NCBI GenBank assembly: GCA_944470555.2
Contig: OX104134.1
Coordinates: 103,348,701 to 103,412,700 of the forward strand
DNA from: Heterobilharzia americana
Lineage: Eukaryota; Platyhelminthes; Trematoda; Strigeidida; Schistosomatidae
Reading direction: 5' to 3'
DNA: 64,000 nt
Shown: one piece after another, positions 48,601-59,420 of the stretch
How positions within the stretch are numbered: the stretch's first letter is position 1
Layout: each line of letters opens with the position of its first letter
Translations under genes and position numbers: made by a program
The notes under the pieces: generated by a model
Database searches by the model: none
Seen by the model: the letters and a program-made list of their open reading frames with translations, nothing else
What the model was told of the DNA's origin: nothing

Positions 48601-50938
48601 CTGACGAGGATATGGAGTACCACATTAAAATTTTTACTACCTAAGATAGCAGCTCAGGACACAACCCAGTGTAAACTTTCCACTCTTTTATGAAGTTTCT
48701 TATCCACCTCTGGAATTGCTTTCGCATATTTCACCGAACCAATAACCTCTAATAGAGTAAAATTAGGAGATCCATATACCTTAGAATAATAACTTCACTT
48801 CGAATATTTCGAACATCACGCAAAATAATGTCTAAATTGAAGTTGATAATGGTGATCAATAAAACTTAAACTAAAAACTTATAAGCTATATAGTATCACA
48901 TCTATCTAACAGTTAACGGTGTTGTATTTATTAATGAAACTCCCATATCATAGGAGTACAAGAGAAAAGAATATCAACCAAAGGGAAAAAATATTACAAT
49001 AGGCCAAAGGGTTGCCAATGAATAAGAGTGATAGCTTCAAGGTAGTATGATGGTCTATTTTTATGGCGGAAAAAGTTGAATATCCCTCTGTCACTATTCT
49101 CAAATTTTAGTGTTATCACCTAGCAGTTGATTTGTAGCACTCTCAAGGCACACAGTTATCGTTTTTTTTCTTTAGCTATCGTCAGCTTTTTTAAACCTAG
49201 TCCTAGTTCTACTATCATATTAGTGGCTAAAGACTCCTGACAAATACCATAGCAATGTCAATCAATGTTAATTCATATACCCGATAACTGACTTCATCTC
49301 CCTGTGTAAAGTACTGCACATAACATCAACACTGATAACTCAGTTGTTCCGTCACATATGAGCAGTGAGAAAGAAAATCTGTGATAAGGTAGGCTTAAAC
49401 GATGTTTTATGGATTTAGAGTGGGTTAAAGCATACTGGTATGTGCAATGAGTTCATCCTTTGATTATACACTTGAACATTTCAGTTTGTCTGGAGTACGG
49501 ATCAAAGCTATCCGAGCTTAGGGATAGCTGATTTCACTGTAGAATGAATCTTGTGGTATTTATCTTTAAGCAGCATATATAAATTATGCAAGGTTTTGTG
49601 TTGAAGAGCATAACTTTTATTCTCTTCTACCATATTGATACTAATTAAAGTCATTTGAACTCTTAGAATTGGTTTATTAACAGAAGTCTACATTCCTTCA
49701 AGACTTCTTAAATTACTGAAAACAATTAACAGTTTATTGTCACTGTTGAAAAGAAGAAAAGTGACAGAAAAATAATCATAGTTCCTTGTGTTAGTTTCAC
49801 ATCGGTAGCAATCATCATCAAAATAGGACCAGACATTACAGCATAATGATCCAATTTGGCACACTTCAAATCAAGAACAAAATGAAGATAGAGTGTGGAT
49901 ACGTCTGCGCTGCTGACATCGATTCTGAGCCATATTACCCAAAGTCTTTAGTCACCGGTTTCTGTCATGTCATGGATAGCATTGCACAACTCTGCATTTC
50001 GCAACACACCTAACCCTAACAGCCAAATACTCCATGCAATGATGCCATTTTTTTAGTGTGGTCGCTCCTGACACTTCCAGCCTGGAACTATTTCAGCTAA
50101 CATTATGTGGGGAAGCTAACGGTGATTAGGGTTGTGTAATTCATGCCCCACCCACCTGAGTTGTCGAAGGTTCACGACCTCATCAACTGACTTTCCTATT
50201 CTCAATGAAACTCTACACCTGAGTTCTGCATTACTGACTTGCTGATACCATGACACAACTAGTGCTATAAAGGTGGTCAAATACATGAAATTTCTATCTT
50301 TAATAGCCATGTTTCACAATCACAGAGTGGACTGCAGCGCAGTTCACTCGATCCTCAATAGACAACCGAACATCATGCCGGTCATATCGAAGCTGTACGG
50401 GAGTGCAGGAACTGTCCGTCATACCCAAATGACTGTACATAGTGGGCGTGATTTACTGGTTATCACTGTGTACATAATATTAGTTGTCACTGTAATATTA
50501 GCTGGTTTAAACACTGATTACCTCATTGAAAATATATCTCTTCACTCATTTCGCTGATTGTTTATATATTCATATGCTAAAATTCACTGCTTAAAATCGA
50601 TTTAAATAGGACTATCATTGGTGGTGGCGCACTTTTATCACATCTGGTGGAGCTGCAGTTTATCTGATTGGATATTCGTTCTTCTACTTTGGAACAAAGG
50701 TATGTACATAAAATTTAGCCATATTATTCTTATAATTAATATGTGTGATACTGTGGTTACAATATCGACCCTATTTTCTCATTTCCAGCTTAACATTACT
50801 GAATTCGTGCCAACCATCATATTTTTTGGTTATAGTACTCTCATGGCGATCGCATTTTGGATCTTGACGGGTACAATTGGTTTCACATCTACGTATATAT
50901 TCTTGCGATACATCTATTCAGTCATCAAAATAGATTGA
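39730..50938 (+). CDS. TM9SF4: transmembrane 9 superfamily protein (TM9SF4-like), last five exons
   Basis: C-terminal part of a nonaspanin, a multi-pass Golgi/endosome membrane protein. Exons: 39730-39990, 46297-46360, 47456-47575, 50610-50699 and 50789-50938 (stop TGA). All boundaries have AG acceptors and GT donors (GTGAGT, GTAAGT, GTAAGA, GTATGT) and all phases agree. The joined frame gives [83 protein letters not shown] and the C-terminus IYSVIKID, in the order of the family. TM9SF4 is the closest member from memory. One defect: an extra T at 39944-39945 makes a premature TAG right after RTNQIP; without it the frame continues RAVPDQNF and meets the next exon in phase. The exon that should precede 39730 is at 59421-59578 on the minus strand. 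Confidence 0.93.
40865..41000. repeat. single arm of a foldback repeat
   Basis: Matches one arm of the palindromic element at 46945-47212 (shared TTCCATTTTAGTCTGTTTAT and CATTTACTGGATAACG). It runs straight into an AT array. It lies in the first visible TM9SF intron. Confidence 0.7.
40992..41071. repeat. (AT)n microsatellite
   Basis: About 80 bp of pure AT dinucleotides directly after the foldback arm. Confidence 0.97.
41377..41426. repeat. (AT)n microsatellite
   Basis: About 50 bp of pure AT dinucleotides. Confidence 0.97.
41720..41885 (-). mobile_element. schistosome alpha-type SINE (tRNA-like promoter plus hammerhead)
   Basis: Read on the minus strand from 41885: an A-box-like TAGCCTAGTGG at about 41861-41871, a B-box-like GGATTCTAGTC at 41817-41827, then a hammerhead-ribozyme-like region at 41750-41802. 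The Sm-alpha family of schistosomes has this design, a pol III tRNA-type promoter followed by a hammerhead. It lies in a TM9SF intron, antisense to the gene and immediately upstream of a LINE. Confidence 0.75.
41748..41802 (-). ncRNA. hammerhead ribozyme-like fold, core mutated
   Basis: On the minus strand, ATCCAG and CTGGAT can pair as stem I. GTCC and GGAC close stem II around CAAATA. GAAA of the core and a GTC cleavage triplet before CTGGAT are present. The other core box, expected to be CTGATGA, reads GTGAAAA here, so cleavage activity is unlikely. The segment GTCCCAAATAGGACGAAAC is the hallmark of the schistosome satellite hammerhead. Confidence 0.75.
41905..43990 (+). mobile_element. 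non-LTR retrotransposon of a second family, dead
   Basis: Plus-strand LINE in the first visible TM9SF intron, readable in several frames. Frames 42115-42411 and 42427-43029 carry a linker and RT start ([34 protein letters not shown]). Later frames carry [18 protein letters not shown] followed by a stop, [18 protein letters not shown] at 43332-43343, and a C-terminal part with [11 protein letters not shown] and [12 protein letters not shown]. No endonuclease is seen, so the copy is probably 5'-truncated. It is clearly distinct from the RTE (YADDIVLLGED) and CR1-like (YADDVK) elements in the window. A tail of the same family is at 18116-18205. Confidence 0.8.
43991..45530. other. TM9SF intron sequence, nothing firm
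   Basis: Part of the large intron 39991-46296. A stretch at about 44230-44520 is slightly GC-richer and may be repeat-derived, but no family was recognised. Confidence 0.35.
45531..45625. repeat. (ATT)n microsatellite
   Basis: About 95 bp of pure ATT trinucleotides in the same intron. The leucine-rich open frame across it is an artefact of the repeat. Confidence 0.97.
46945..47212. repeat. palindromic foldback element
   Basis: Two arms of about 125-130 bp, roughly 85% identical as inverted repeats by eye, meet at ATATCATATGATAT (about 47066-47080). Each arm carries TTCCATTT(T/C)AGTCTGTTTAT and CATTTACTGG. One extra arm is at 40865-41000. It lies in the TM9SF intron between the exons at 46297 and 47456. 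It could be a MITE-type or foldback DNA element; no transposase is seen. Confidence 0.75.
47576..49804. other. TM9SF intron sequence, nothing recognised
   Basis: AT-rich intron sequence with short frames only. No family motif or tandem array. Confidence 0.4.
49805..50390 (-). mobile_element. RTE 3' end remnant in TM9SF intron
   Basis: Minus-strand C-terminal region and 3' UTR of RTE. The 3' triplet end (AATCATCATCAAAATAGGAC) is at about 49809. The frame at 50310-50116 reads [20 protein letters not shown] and [17 protein letters not shown], matching the C-terminal domain of copy A. It is antisense to the TM9SF gene. Confidence 0.8.
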
Positions 50939-51107
50939 AGTGTATGTATGTTGAGCTGAGATTCGTAACGCTGTCTGTGTCAAGTTAATATTATGAAATC
51001 ATAATAGCTCTTTATTACATTCACCTTTTGAAATTAATTTACATCTTCATCTCCATATTATTATTATTATTCTCTTTATCTTGTCACTGTTAATTTGTCT
51101 GGTTACC

Positions 51108-51113
51108 AATAAA
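51108..51113 (+). promoter_or_regulatory. poly(A) signal AATAAA of TM9SF gene
   Basis: AATAAA about 170 bp after the TM9SF stop codon; position and strand fit the 3' end of that transcript. Assignment is by position only. Confidence 0.5.
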
Positions 51114-51559
51114 ACGTTTATGTGTGATACTTTTAACCTCAGTGCTTTGACTTTAGTTATAAACATGTTTCTGCTATTATTGGTAAATAAAAATGTAAAC
51201 TACTTCCTGTAGGTTTCAGTAGCCAGTTAGACTATCCAGTAAAAAAGAGCAGGTAAGATTGGATCAAATATGTGACTATTGTGAAAGAGTATTCAGTCGA
51301 ATGAGAAATTCATGACACCAAACATAGGGCGGATTTTCTACGAAAAGTGTGCATGGTTTATTCCATCGTCACCAATGAGAATAGGTTTAGATTATAATAA
51401 TTCCACTTTTTTGTGACAAAATTAGCTTAAACATATCACAGTCTATGTTGCCATATCTTCACGTCGTAAAAATATTATAGCATAAATTAAAGTTAATAAT
51501 CAGTAGATTTAAATTCGATAGAATACATGTGCTATATAGGTGAGTCTGAATAATACTAC

Positions 51560-51875
51560 GCGTTCCTGGCACTTGTCAGCAAAGCCTATCTGCAACCTTG
51601 ACGGAACTGATGTCCTGCCTGAGATTCGAATCCACGTCACCCAGTGTTGTAGTCAGCGACTTTACCACCGAGCTATTCGGGCCGCGGTCGACCTCCTGTA
51701 GGACTGGTTTACATATATTGATTGGTCACGGGAGTGCAACCAATTTCATGTTGTCTAGTCTCCTGAGTGCAAACCGAATCCTATCGACCATATTGCAATG
51801 TTGCAACCAAGCTAGGAAGCTCAGCATCGCGTTGCACATTAGTAGATGTTAGTTGGTCTGTGTCAACTGCATATT
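51560..51875 (-). repeat. tRNA-derived SINE
   Basis: Minus-strand copy of the 22.3-kb SINE family. The tRNA-like head, read from about 51690 down to 51625, has TAGCTCGGTGG as A box and GGATTCGAATCTC as B box, close to consensus. The body (ACTAGACAACATGAAATTGG) and a tail sharing GACATCAGTTCC with the 22.3-kb copy complete it. The B box is better preserved than in the other copy. Confidence 0.65.
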
Positions 51876-52029
51876 ATTATTATTATTCTCAGTTCAAATA
51901 CATATTCAGGAACTTGTTAGATAACAACTGTTATAAGTATCATGACAGGCAGACAAACTCAAGAAAGAAACCTTGCATAAAAGTATATCCGAAGAATAAA
52001 TGGTAACAAAAAGAGTGAACTCGAAGTAC

Positions 52030-53330
52030 ACAAAGGTGCACTGGAAGTGAGCGAATCTGCCTCCTAAAACTTGACGGTGAACGACGATCTCATGAATGGA
52101 GCTTCCAGTTGTTAAAACTGCCTTGCGTTATCCAGGTTAACGTTCTCAAACTCCAGTTAGCCGTCGGATTATTATGTAAGGGAGGATATTAAATGCCACA
52201 TTAGAAAGACAATTATATTCCCCTCATACAGACAGCAAGGATCAACGAAGCAGAGTGAATCGTAAGAGAGATTATAGTCTGCGATTAACTCGCCGAGGAG
52301 AAGACTGTGACGATGGTTGGACAACTTTTAGGAACAATCCAATAGCTCTGTAGCTTGCATCCCCGTTGCCTGCTATCCAGTCAGCTCCTGCAAAGAACGT
52401 TGAGATAGTGTCTCGAACCCTTGGCGAAGTTGAGAAGGATGTAAGAAGTGAGGAAGGGCGGAGGGACTATTACCAGAGGTTTAACGACAGCGGCCAAGGG
52501 GATTGGTTAGATTAACTGAATTATTAACTGTCGTGGGAGGATTGGATATGGTCCTCTCTGGTTGAAACTAATCACTGACTTTGCTATTCTTCAATAACGG
52601 AGGAAATCCTCTTGTAATTACTACAAAGGGATCAGTTTGGTGAGCATGGTGTCTATTGTTCCAGACTGCGTAATTATCACACATCTGAGTGGAGCTCGGC
52701 AACAGCGAACGCGAGGTAATCAGACTGGTTGGTGTACTAACCAGATATTCACTCTCTTTTGGGTTCTAGAAAACAGACACGCTCGCGGGCATCAGATACT
52801 ACTAGTGTTTCTTGACTTGACCTGGAAACATTCGGCTCCACCGATCATGTAGTCTCATGACGGTATCTTCCACTGACAGGGATGCCAGCCAAGGATATCT
52901 TCCTGTTAAAAACTCTGTACTCGGACATCCGTGAGCTTGAGTTAGTCATCAGGTTGTTTGTAGATGTCGAGTGGTGTTCGTCAAGAATGTCCGCTCTCTC
53001 CATTCTCACTCAATTTTACCACAGACGTACTTGTTGACATCTCACTCTCGTGTTGTCTGACTTTATAGGGATTGATCTTGGTAGGTCTAGAGTTGGCAGA
53101 TGACGCAGACCTATTAGGTGAAAACGCTGACGAGATTCACAATCTCCCGAACAACTTAAGTGGGGCTTGGCAGATACTCACCACCCAAATGGAAATTCGT
53201 CCTCTACCACTAGTGTCTGACGGTTTCTGGTTGAAAAATAGGAAGTGAAATGGTCGAGAACTGAGGACCAGTACTGTCAGTAGTAGATACAACTTTTCCG
53301 ATGGCGAGTTGCCATGCAAGTGCGTAATCT
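52030..53330 (+). mobile_element. RTE remnant, RT region
   Basis: Plus-strand degraded RTE. At 52680-52840 it encodes LSGARQQRTRGNQTG and VLENRHARGHQILLVFLDLT, matching LSGAREQQARENQAG and FLDLKAAFD of copy A. At 52975-53150 it has CPLSPFSLNFT and LELADDADLLGENADEI, with LADD at the catalytic box. Several stops. Confidence 0.75.
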
Positions 53331-53549
53331 GATGTTGCTCTAGTCGCTATTGTAATAAACTTTATAAGGTAAAAACCTGCTTTCGTCCAGTTTTGTAGTT
53401 CATATCAGCTGTAAAGCCTGGCATCGAATATCTCACATCTTTACGTGGTGATCGGGCTTTTTGTGGTAATGACTAAACTTTCGTTGCTTATAAATCTCTT
53501 TGTTCTCCCAGTGAGCTACCATGTCATATTTTTGTTAGATTTTGATTAT

Positions 53550-54480
53550 ACAATATGCAGTTACCATTATAATGCAGGTGTCTATGCCATTATGGGGCCC
53601 TAACAAAATAATCATACTCCTGGGTGGACGGGTGAATACAGCAAGGTGTTTCCCTTGGATCACCAGCAGTGCTGCGTTGATGCTTACTTCTCTATGACAA
53701 TGAAGGATGTTAAAAAAGCTAAGTCGGCTTTTACCAGCTTACGACAACTGTGGTGCCGCTATGGTATCCGATTGCGCATTAAAGGTCGGCTGTACTGCGA
53801 TGCAGGTCACTCTGTCTTACTGTATCGCTGGGAAACAAGACCATTAGGGATACAGAAAATTTGCGAACTTTAGCTGTTTGACCACCGTTGCCTACGTAGC
53901 ATAGGTCGTGTGTCGCAGTGTCACCATGTGAGTAATGCAGAAGTTAAGTACAGCGTTGTAAAAAAGAAAGGAAAATTAGTCGGTGAACCTTCATCGATTC
54001 AGGTGGCTAAGAGATGTGTTATAAATGCCTAGTCTTTAATTGCTTGAACCTGAAACAGGCTCAGGCTGGATTAAGGTTAGGAGTGGTCAGACTAAAAAAT
54101 AGCATTACTGCATGAAGTCTTCAACTATTGCTCTGAGACATGAAGGAAGATGCAAACTGGCTGCTTCAGGTCTGTCTGACAACAGAAGCCAGCGGCAGAA
54201 GACCGTAGGTGACAGGTTCAGAATCGATCTCAATAGTGCAGATATATCACTTGATTATCTTCATCTCAACCGCTAGGCTGAATTAGGCATTTTCTCCTTC
54301 TTCTTTAGTCTCTTTTAATACTTTACACTGTTTTGGCCGATTTTTCTACCTTACTTCTTCTTCCACCCTATTACTTTGTTAATTGTGCTGATATCAAGTA
54401 GAAGAACTTGAACCGTTACTCTGCAATGCCTAGCCCAATGTCGATTTTCGTGGTGATTATGATGCAAATAGCCAGATAAA
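53550..54480 (+). mobile_element. internally deleted RTE: 5' UTR joined to C-terminal domain
   Basis: About 53555-53695 resembles the RTE 5' UTR (AAGGTGTTTCCCTTGGATCA; CAGTTACCATTATAATG). It passes directly into the C-terminal domain from about 53700: KSAFTSLRQLWCRYGIRLRI, LLYRWETRPLGIQ, FDHRCLRSIGR, CHHVSNAEVK. A 3' UTR-like end reaches about 54480. The whole endonuclease-RT core is missing. Confidence 0.65.
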
Positions 54481-54689
54481 ATCAAAGTGGAACCTTGTAC
54501 AGACGTGCATTGGTTCAAGATGCCTCATCCGATAGTGGAATAATAAGAACTAATCGGTTGGGAAAGACTTATATCAAGGTAGAAAAAAAGTATAGGAGGC
54601 GAAGGAATTAGAAAATCAAGATCGATGGAAATATTGAAGTTAGATAAGACGTGAACGACTGAACATGTCTGTATTATGGTCACCTATTT

Positions 54690-54985
54690 TAAGTAGTGAC
54701 AGAAGAGGTCTCCAACTCTTAATTCCAGCTATCTCGAGAACTCCAGGCAAGTGATCTACACAACTAAGACCAATAGTCAGAAACTTCAAACACTGGTGGC
54801 ATGTCTATATCTGGCCACCTTGAGCCCTCTTCCGACCTAATCCAACTTCTACCTTGTATTCCGCGCCGAGGTAGGCGATGGCCTGACATGCACAACATAT
54901 GTCCAAGCCACTTCAGTCGATGAAGTTTCACAACTACATCGACCGACTTGCCACCCATGTCTAGTACCTTTTATCTGACCCCAAC
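54690..54985 (-). mobile_element. RTE C-terminal fragment running into the N gap
   Basis: Minus-strand fragment with GKSVDVVVKLHRLKWLGHML and a degraded GPRDKRNQWL-like end. It is truncated by the gap, with its upstream side facing it. Confidence 0.75.
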
Positions 54986-55485
54986 NNNNNNNNNNNNNNN
55001 NNNNNNNNNNNNNNNNNNNNNNNNNNNNNNNNNNNNNNNNNNNNNNNNNNNNNNNNNNNNNNNNNNNNNNNNNNNNNNNNNNNNNNNNNNNNNNNNNNNN
55101 NNNNNNNNNNNNNNNNNNNNNNNNNNNNNNNNNNNNNNNNNNNNNNNNNNNNNNNNNNNNNNNNNNNNNNNNNNNNNNNNNNNNNNNNNNNNNNNNNNNN
55201 NNNNNNNNNNNNNNNNNNNNNNNNNNNNNNNNNNNNNNNNNNNNNNNNNNNNNNNNNNNNNNNNNNNNNNNNNNNNNNNNNNNNNNNNNNNNNNNNNNNN
55301 NNNNNNNNNNNNNNNNNNNNNNNNNNNNNNNNNNNNNNNNNNNNNNNNNNNNNNNNNNNNNNNNNNNNNNNNNNNNNNNNNNNNNNNNNNNNNNNNNNNN
55401 NNNNNNNNNNNNNNNNNNNNNNNNNNNNNNNNNNNNNNNNNNNNNNNNNNNNNNNNNNNNNNNNNNNNNNNNNNNNNNNNNNNNN
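54986..55485. other. assembly gap of exactly 500 N
   Basis: Five hundred N, a fixed-size placeholder typical of scaffold joins of unknown length. Oppositely oriented RTE ends lie on both sides. Confidence 0.99.
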
Positions 55486-55850
55486 TAGGAAAATAAAGAC
55501 TCCCCGGTTGTGATCCACGTGACAACAGAAACCACTGGTTGCAGATTCTAGGTGATATGGCTTAAAATCGATGTGAGTGGTACAGATATATATGTAAACA
55601 TTATCCTCATCTTAATTGTCAAACCGAATTTCAGTATTCTCTCATCATTCCCTTCCCTTTTTGATGGATTTCTCTTTTATTTCTTGATCTTTCATCTCAT
55701 TGTATTCTCGCTTGATGCATAGGCATGTTGTGTGGCAACTTCGACCGTTGAGCTGTAATGCTACATCCTATGTAGATTATGTCTCTCCGTTTATAATGTC
55801 ACACTGAAGGACAGTCTAGTGTAAACAATTGCTTAGCGAATTACAACGAT
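55486..55850 (+). mobile_element. RTE C-terminal end and 3' UTR after the gap
   Basis: Plus-strand end of an RTE: a coding remnant like RDNRNHWLQILGDMA, then a 3' UTR with ATTATCCTCATCTTAATTGT and a GGCAACTTCGACCGTTGAGC-like terminus. Its upstream part lies in the gap. Confidence 0.7.
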
Positions 55851-58615
55851 ACAAATCAATCAGAAACTCAGTTGATGACAAGCAGCTGAGGGAAATAAGG
55901 ATGGACAAGAAAAACTTAAAAACGACAACATAAAACAATAAAGTTTGTAGATAACAACTGCAAACATGGCAATATGACAACGACCAGAATTATTGAGTAT
56001 AATTTAGTTGTATGTAAAAAGATTTGATAAGCACTTTGCTTTTTTTATCAGAGGCCAACACTTCTGAAGCCCATATTGATTAAAGACTTTATAGCACTGC
56101 AAGCATCGAAGCAGATATGGCGTGCGCTAAAGTAATAACTTCAGACCATTTGGATGTTCTGTCGACGAAGAATGAATGAATAGGATCATTCACTGAATTA
56201 GTGACGTCTACGTGTAAACGTGTTTACAGCCTTTCTGGACGAAACTATATCTGCAGAAGCATTCGTGGAGGTAGTTTGGCTGCATTTTCGGACTGATTTC
56301 GTTATATTTCAGTCTACATTAGATAAACAAAGATAAACACCGAATGATTCATAGATGACAGATGGAACTGGCATTTGTCCACAAGTAGCTGAAATCTATA
56401 ACCTTTTATATGATGTGAGATATTGTTAATTCTTTCATGTAATTATTGCAGATCGATTGACGCTGATCATGTCCTCAAGGTATCCCCCCCCCCTCCAGTG
56501 ACACTCAATACCAATGCATTTATAATCTTTTCATACATAGCAGGAGCGGTTTTGACTATAAACAGTGATCGGTTGAATTGGTAGAGTATTCATTGTTAGT
56601 TCTCTGGAGTATGGAATGACCTCAAATCGAAGGTACGTAACTGTTAAATTCAACCATGTAAAGTACCTAGCGCTACTGAGTATGGTAAAAAATATCTTCA
56701 GGAAATGGTAGTGATTCTCTAGAGAAGTGCTTAAGCGTGTTGAGTAATTTTTATATGTGTACGGCACCGTTCAGTTATTAATCACCACAATGATACAGGT
56801 GAAAGAACAGTCGCACCTTCAAAGAGTTTGATTTCTTTGATCGACAACCAGTAATGTTGCATAGAGCATTGAGCGTTTGGGTAAAATTATAGGGACACTG
56901 CGAGGCGTTAAACGTAAGGTTGCATGAGCACGCACACAACAAACAAGACAACCTCGAAACATTGTAGGGAACTCATATACAATTTTATGGAAAACATTGC
57001 TGTTGGCGAACCAAATTCAAGGAAAATCCCAATTTATAAACTAAGTGTAGACCGAACGGGTCGAGTAAGCTATGGAGCAGGGGTCGTATTATCTTTAAAT
57101 GCGAGAGAACGAGTGAGTTGCATCCCAAAAGTGCACGTTTGACCGTTATAAGCATTTAATTCCACCTAGGATGAATACTTAACTGATGACCTGCTGCTAG
57201 ATTTCCAAGATTCTTTACATATGATGGTGCATTTAACTCCAAACGCGCAAGGTATCCGTTAATCAAACAATGAAACAAAAATTCTTTGGGACGTACTAAC
57301 AACTTTCAAAGTTGGAAAAAAAATGGACTAATTTGGTTAATATTTTGAAAGAAAGGCCTGTTTTCTGAAACTTATTTTGTAACTTTTGCTTAGGTAAAAT
57401 GCACCTTTATGGTTCATTTAGCTAGTGTTACCACCGTTTTTCTGAAACAGGTGGAATTGGTTATAGGGAAAGTCATCACAATGACGACGTGAAGAAAGTG
57501 TTTACTTGTTAGGTTTTCGACGTATCTGTTCGGTAGGATGCTTTACCGTTAAGACAGCATCGACTGATGAGAATGGGTGATCTGAATGTTATTTTTCCGA
57601 CTGGTCAGCGGTTGAAATTCAGCAGTAATAGTTTTTTTACACGCTAACAGGCCTTGTGCAAATTTCAGCATCCTTCAAGGACTGAAGGCTACAGACAAAA
57701 ACAAAATATTTTAACTGCTCATCATGAGAACGGATTTTGAAGTATTAGTACTAGCTGTTTACAATGTCTAGTTAGGGTACAAAAATCGTTACCATCACGT
57801 TTTGTAAGCTTTACACATTGGTAACGCAAATTAAACGAGGAGTATTGTATTTCGAACATTTGAGACAATGCTTCCATCGTTTATTTAAGCACCATCCCTT
57901 CTATTTGCTGTAGCAGGGTTACACTTAACATATTTGAATATTTAATATGAACCAGTTTATAAAGTAGTAATCGCTACTTTCCTGAATCCTATTGGAAAAA
58001 TTCCATTCTGAAGGTATCAGATTTTGCTAGCAATCTCTTCAGAAAAAGAGCTGCATTATGCTGCAAGCATACATTAGTAGTCAGTATGCTTCTCGATAAA
58101 TAACTATTGTTGCTGGAACATCCGCTTCAAATCACAGTCATCAGTAGAAAGGTCCATCAATACACGTGATTTGATTTAAATTAAGGAGCGCCAAACTGTT
58201 TGGTATACTACTCTAGGAAAGATACACCAGAAAGAATTTCAGAACTTATTCTGACTCCGAATCCAGCCACTGACAAATAAGAACACGATAAAGCAGGAAG
58301 AGACTGAATATACTGATTGCTGCTTCGATCAAGTAAATACATATATAGCATTCGGCCAAGTTACCTAGATCATTCATTCATATAGCGTTTTCATGAAACC
58401 GGATTTGGAATTTTTCGGTAGTTTAAATATACCAAAATTGTGTGATAGAAAATATTGTGGGTTTTTTGCCATTTTCGAATCGAAATATGTTGATACTTCC
58501 CAAGAGCTTGGAATCAAAATTTTCCAATTAGCTTAGTAGATTACCGAAAGAATATGGAAACTAACCCAACAAAATTGTGCACATTCGTGCAGTAGGTAGT
58601 GATCATCTATTGCGT
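55851..58615. other. AT-rich stretch, nothing firmly recognised
   Basis: Short frames only. An ORF at 56924-57142 (+) has polar composition but no motif. I searched the minus strand for further TM9SF exons and saw none. Confidence 0.35.
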
Positions 58616-58619
58616 GAGG

Positions 58620-58750
58620 GCTGACGATTTTACCTGGCTGCCCAAACCTTTGTGGTTGGAACTCAGTTCCAACCCGTGACCCATCGCTTGGTAGTCAAGT
58701 ACCTAAACCAATGAGCTACCACTCTACTGATAGATCATCGGTATCGGAGG
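58620..58750 (-). repeat. tRNA-derived SINE-like sequence
   Basis: On the minus strand GTGGTAGCTCATTGG resembles a D-arm/A box, and GGGTTGGAACTG about 40 bases on is a weak B box. The acceptor ends do not pair, so it is a derived element rather than a tRNA gene. The AAGCGATG block recalls the SINE at 41.8 kb. Confidence 0.45.
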
Positions 58751-58939
58751 AATATTTCACTTTTCCTCATGCGTGTAGTGCATACCTAGTCACCGTCAAA
58801 CACGATATGTAATCTCAGCTGAAGTACGTTTAGGGAGAGAAAAAGTAATCAGACTAAAACTTTGCACCCGTTCATCGAGTATGACTTTCGGTATTGATCG
58901 TGTAAGGAAATGAGAACTAGCAGATTGGGTTCTGTATGA

Positions 58940-59160
58940 CAGCCAAAAACTCTAGGTGGTGATGTGGCTCAGAACCGATTTCAATGGTGCAGGCACATTC
59001 ACCACTTACCTTTATCCTAATCGCCGTATTGCATTTAGTTTCTCTCTCTCACTTACTTCCTATGAATTTTGTTTACATTTTCTTATTTCACTGTATTTTA
59101 CCTTGTTGCTTTGTATCTTGATTTTCTCATGTGAAGCGTATCAGCATGAAACGTCATGCA
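58940..59160 (+). mobile_element. RTE 3' end scrap
   Basis: The plus strand reads a degraded end of the C-terminal domain (GDVAQNRFQW, family form GDMAQNRSQW) followed by a 3' UTR-like stretch. It lies just upstream of the displaced TM9SF exon. Confidence 0.6.
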
Positions 59161-59420
59161 CTAGAGCTAGATTTCATGTCCGTTCTGACTGCACATGGAC
59201 TCACAGTTTATCTAGTAACAAACTGGTAAAATAGCTTGGTGTTGCATAAATATCCGATTGATAACATGAAGCAATTTTCAAAGGTGAGCGAGAAAAATAT
59301 ATGCTACACTTCATTATTAAACATTTAAAATTCCCTAGTGGTTTATACTAACTACACATTCAATTTTCTATTCTATGCATAATTAGATGACAATATCGCT
59401 CAAGTTTACATCAGACTTAC

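Noticed and set aside
39730..50938. TM9SF copy as a processed pseudogene
   Set aside because: It retains introns with good splice sites and correct phases; only one base disrupts the frame.
54849..55535. Open frames crossing 54986-55485
   Set aside because: They consist of N translated as unknown residues; the gap carries no sequence.
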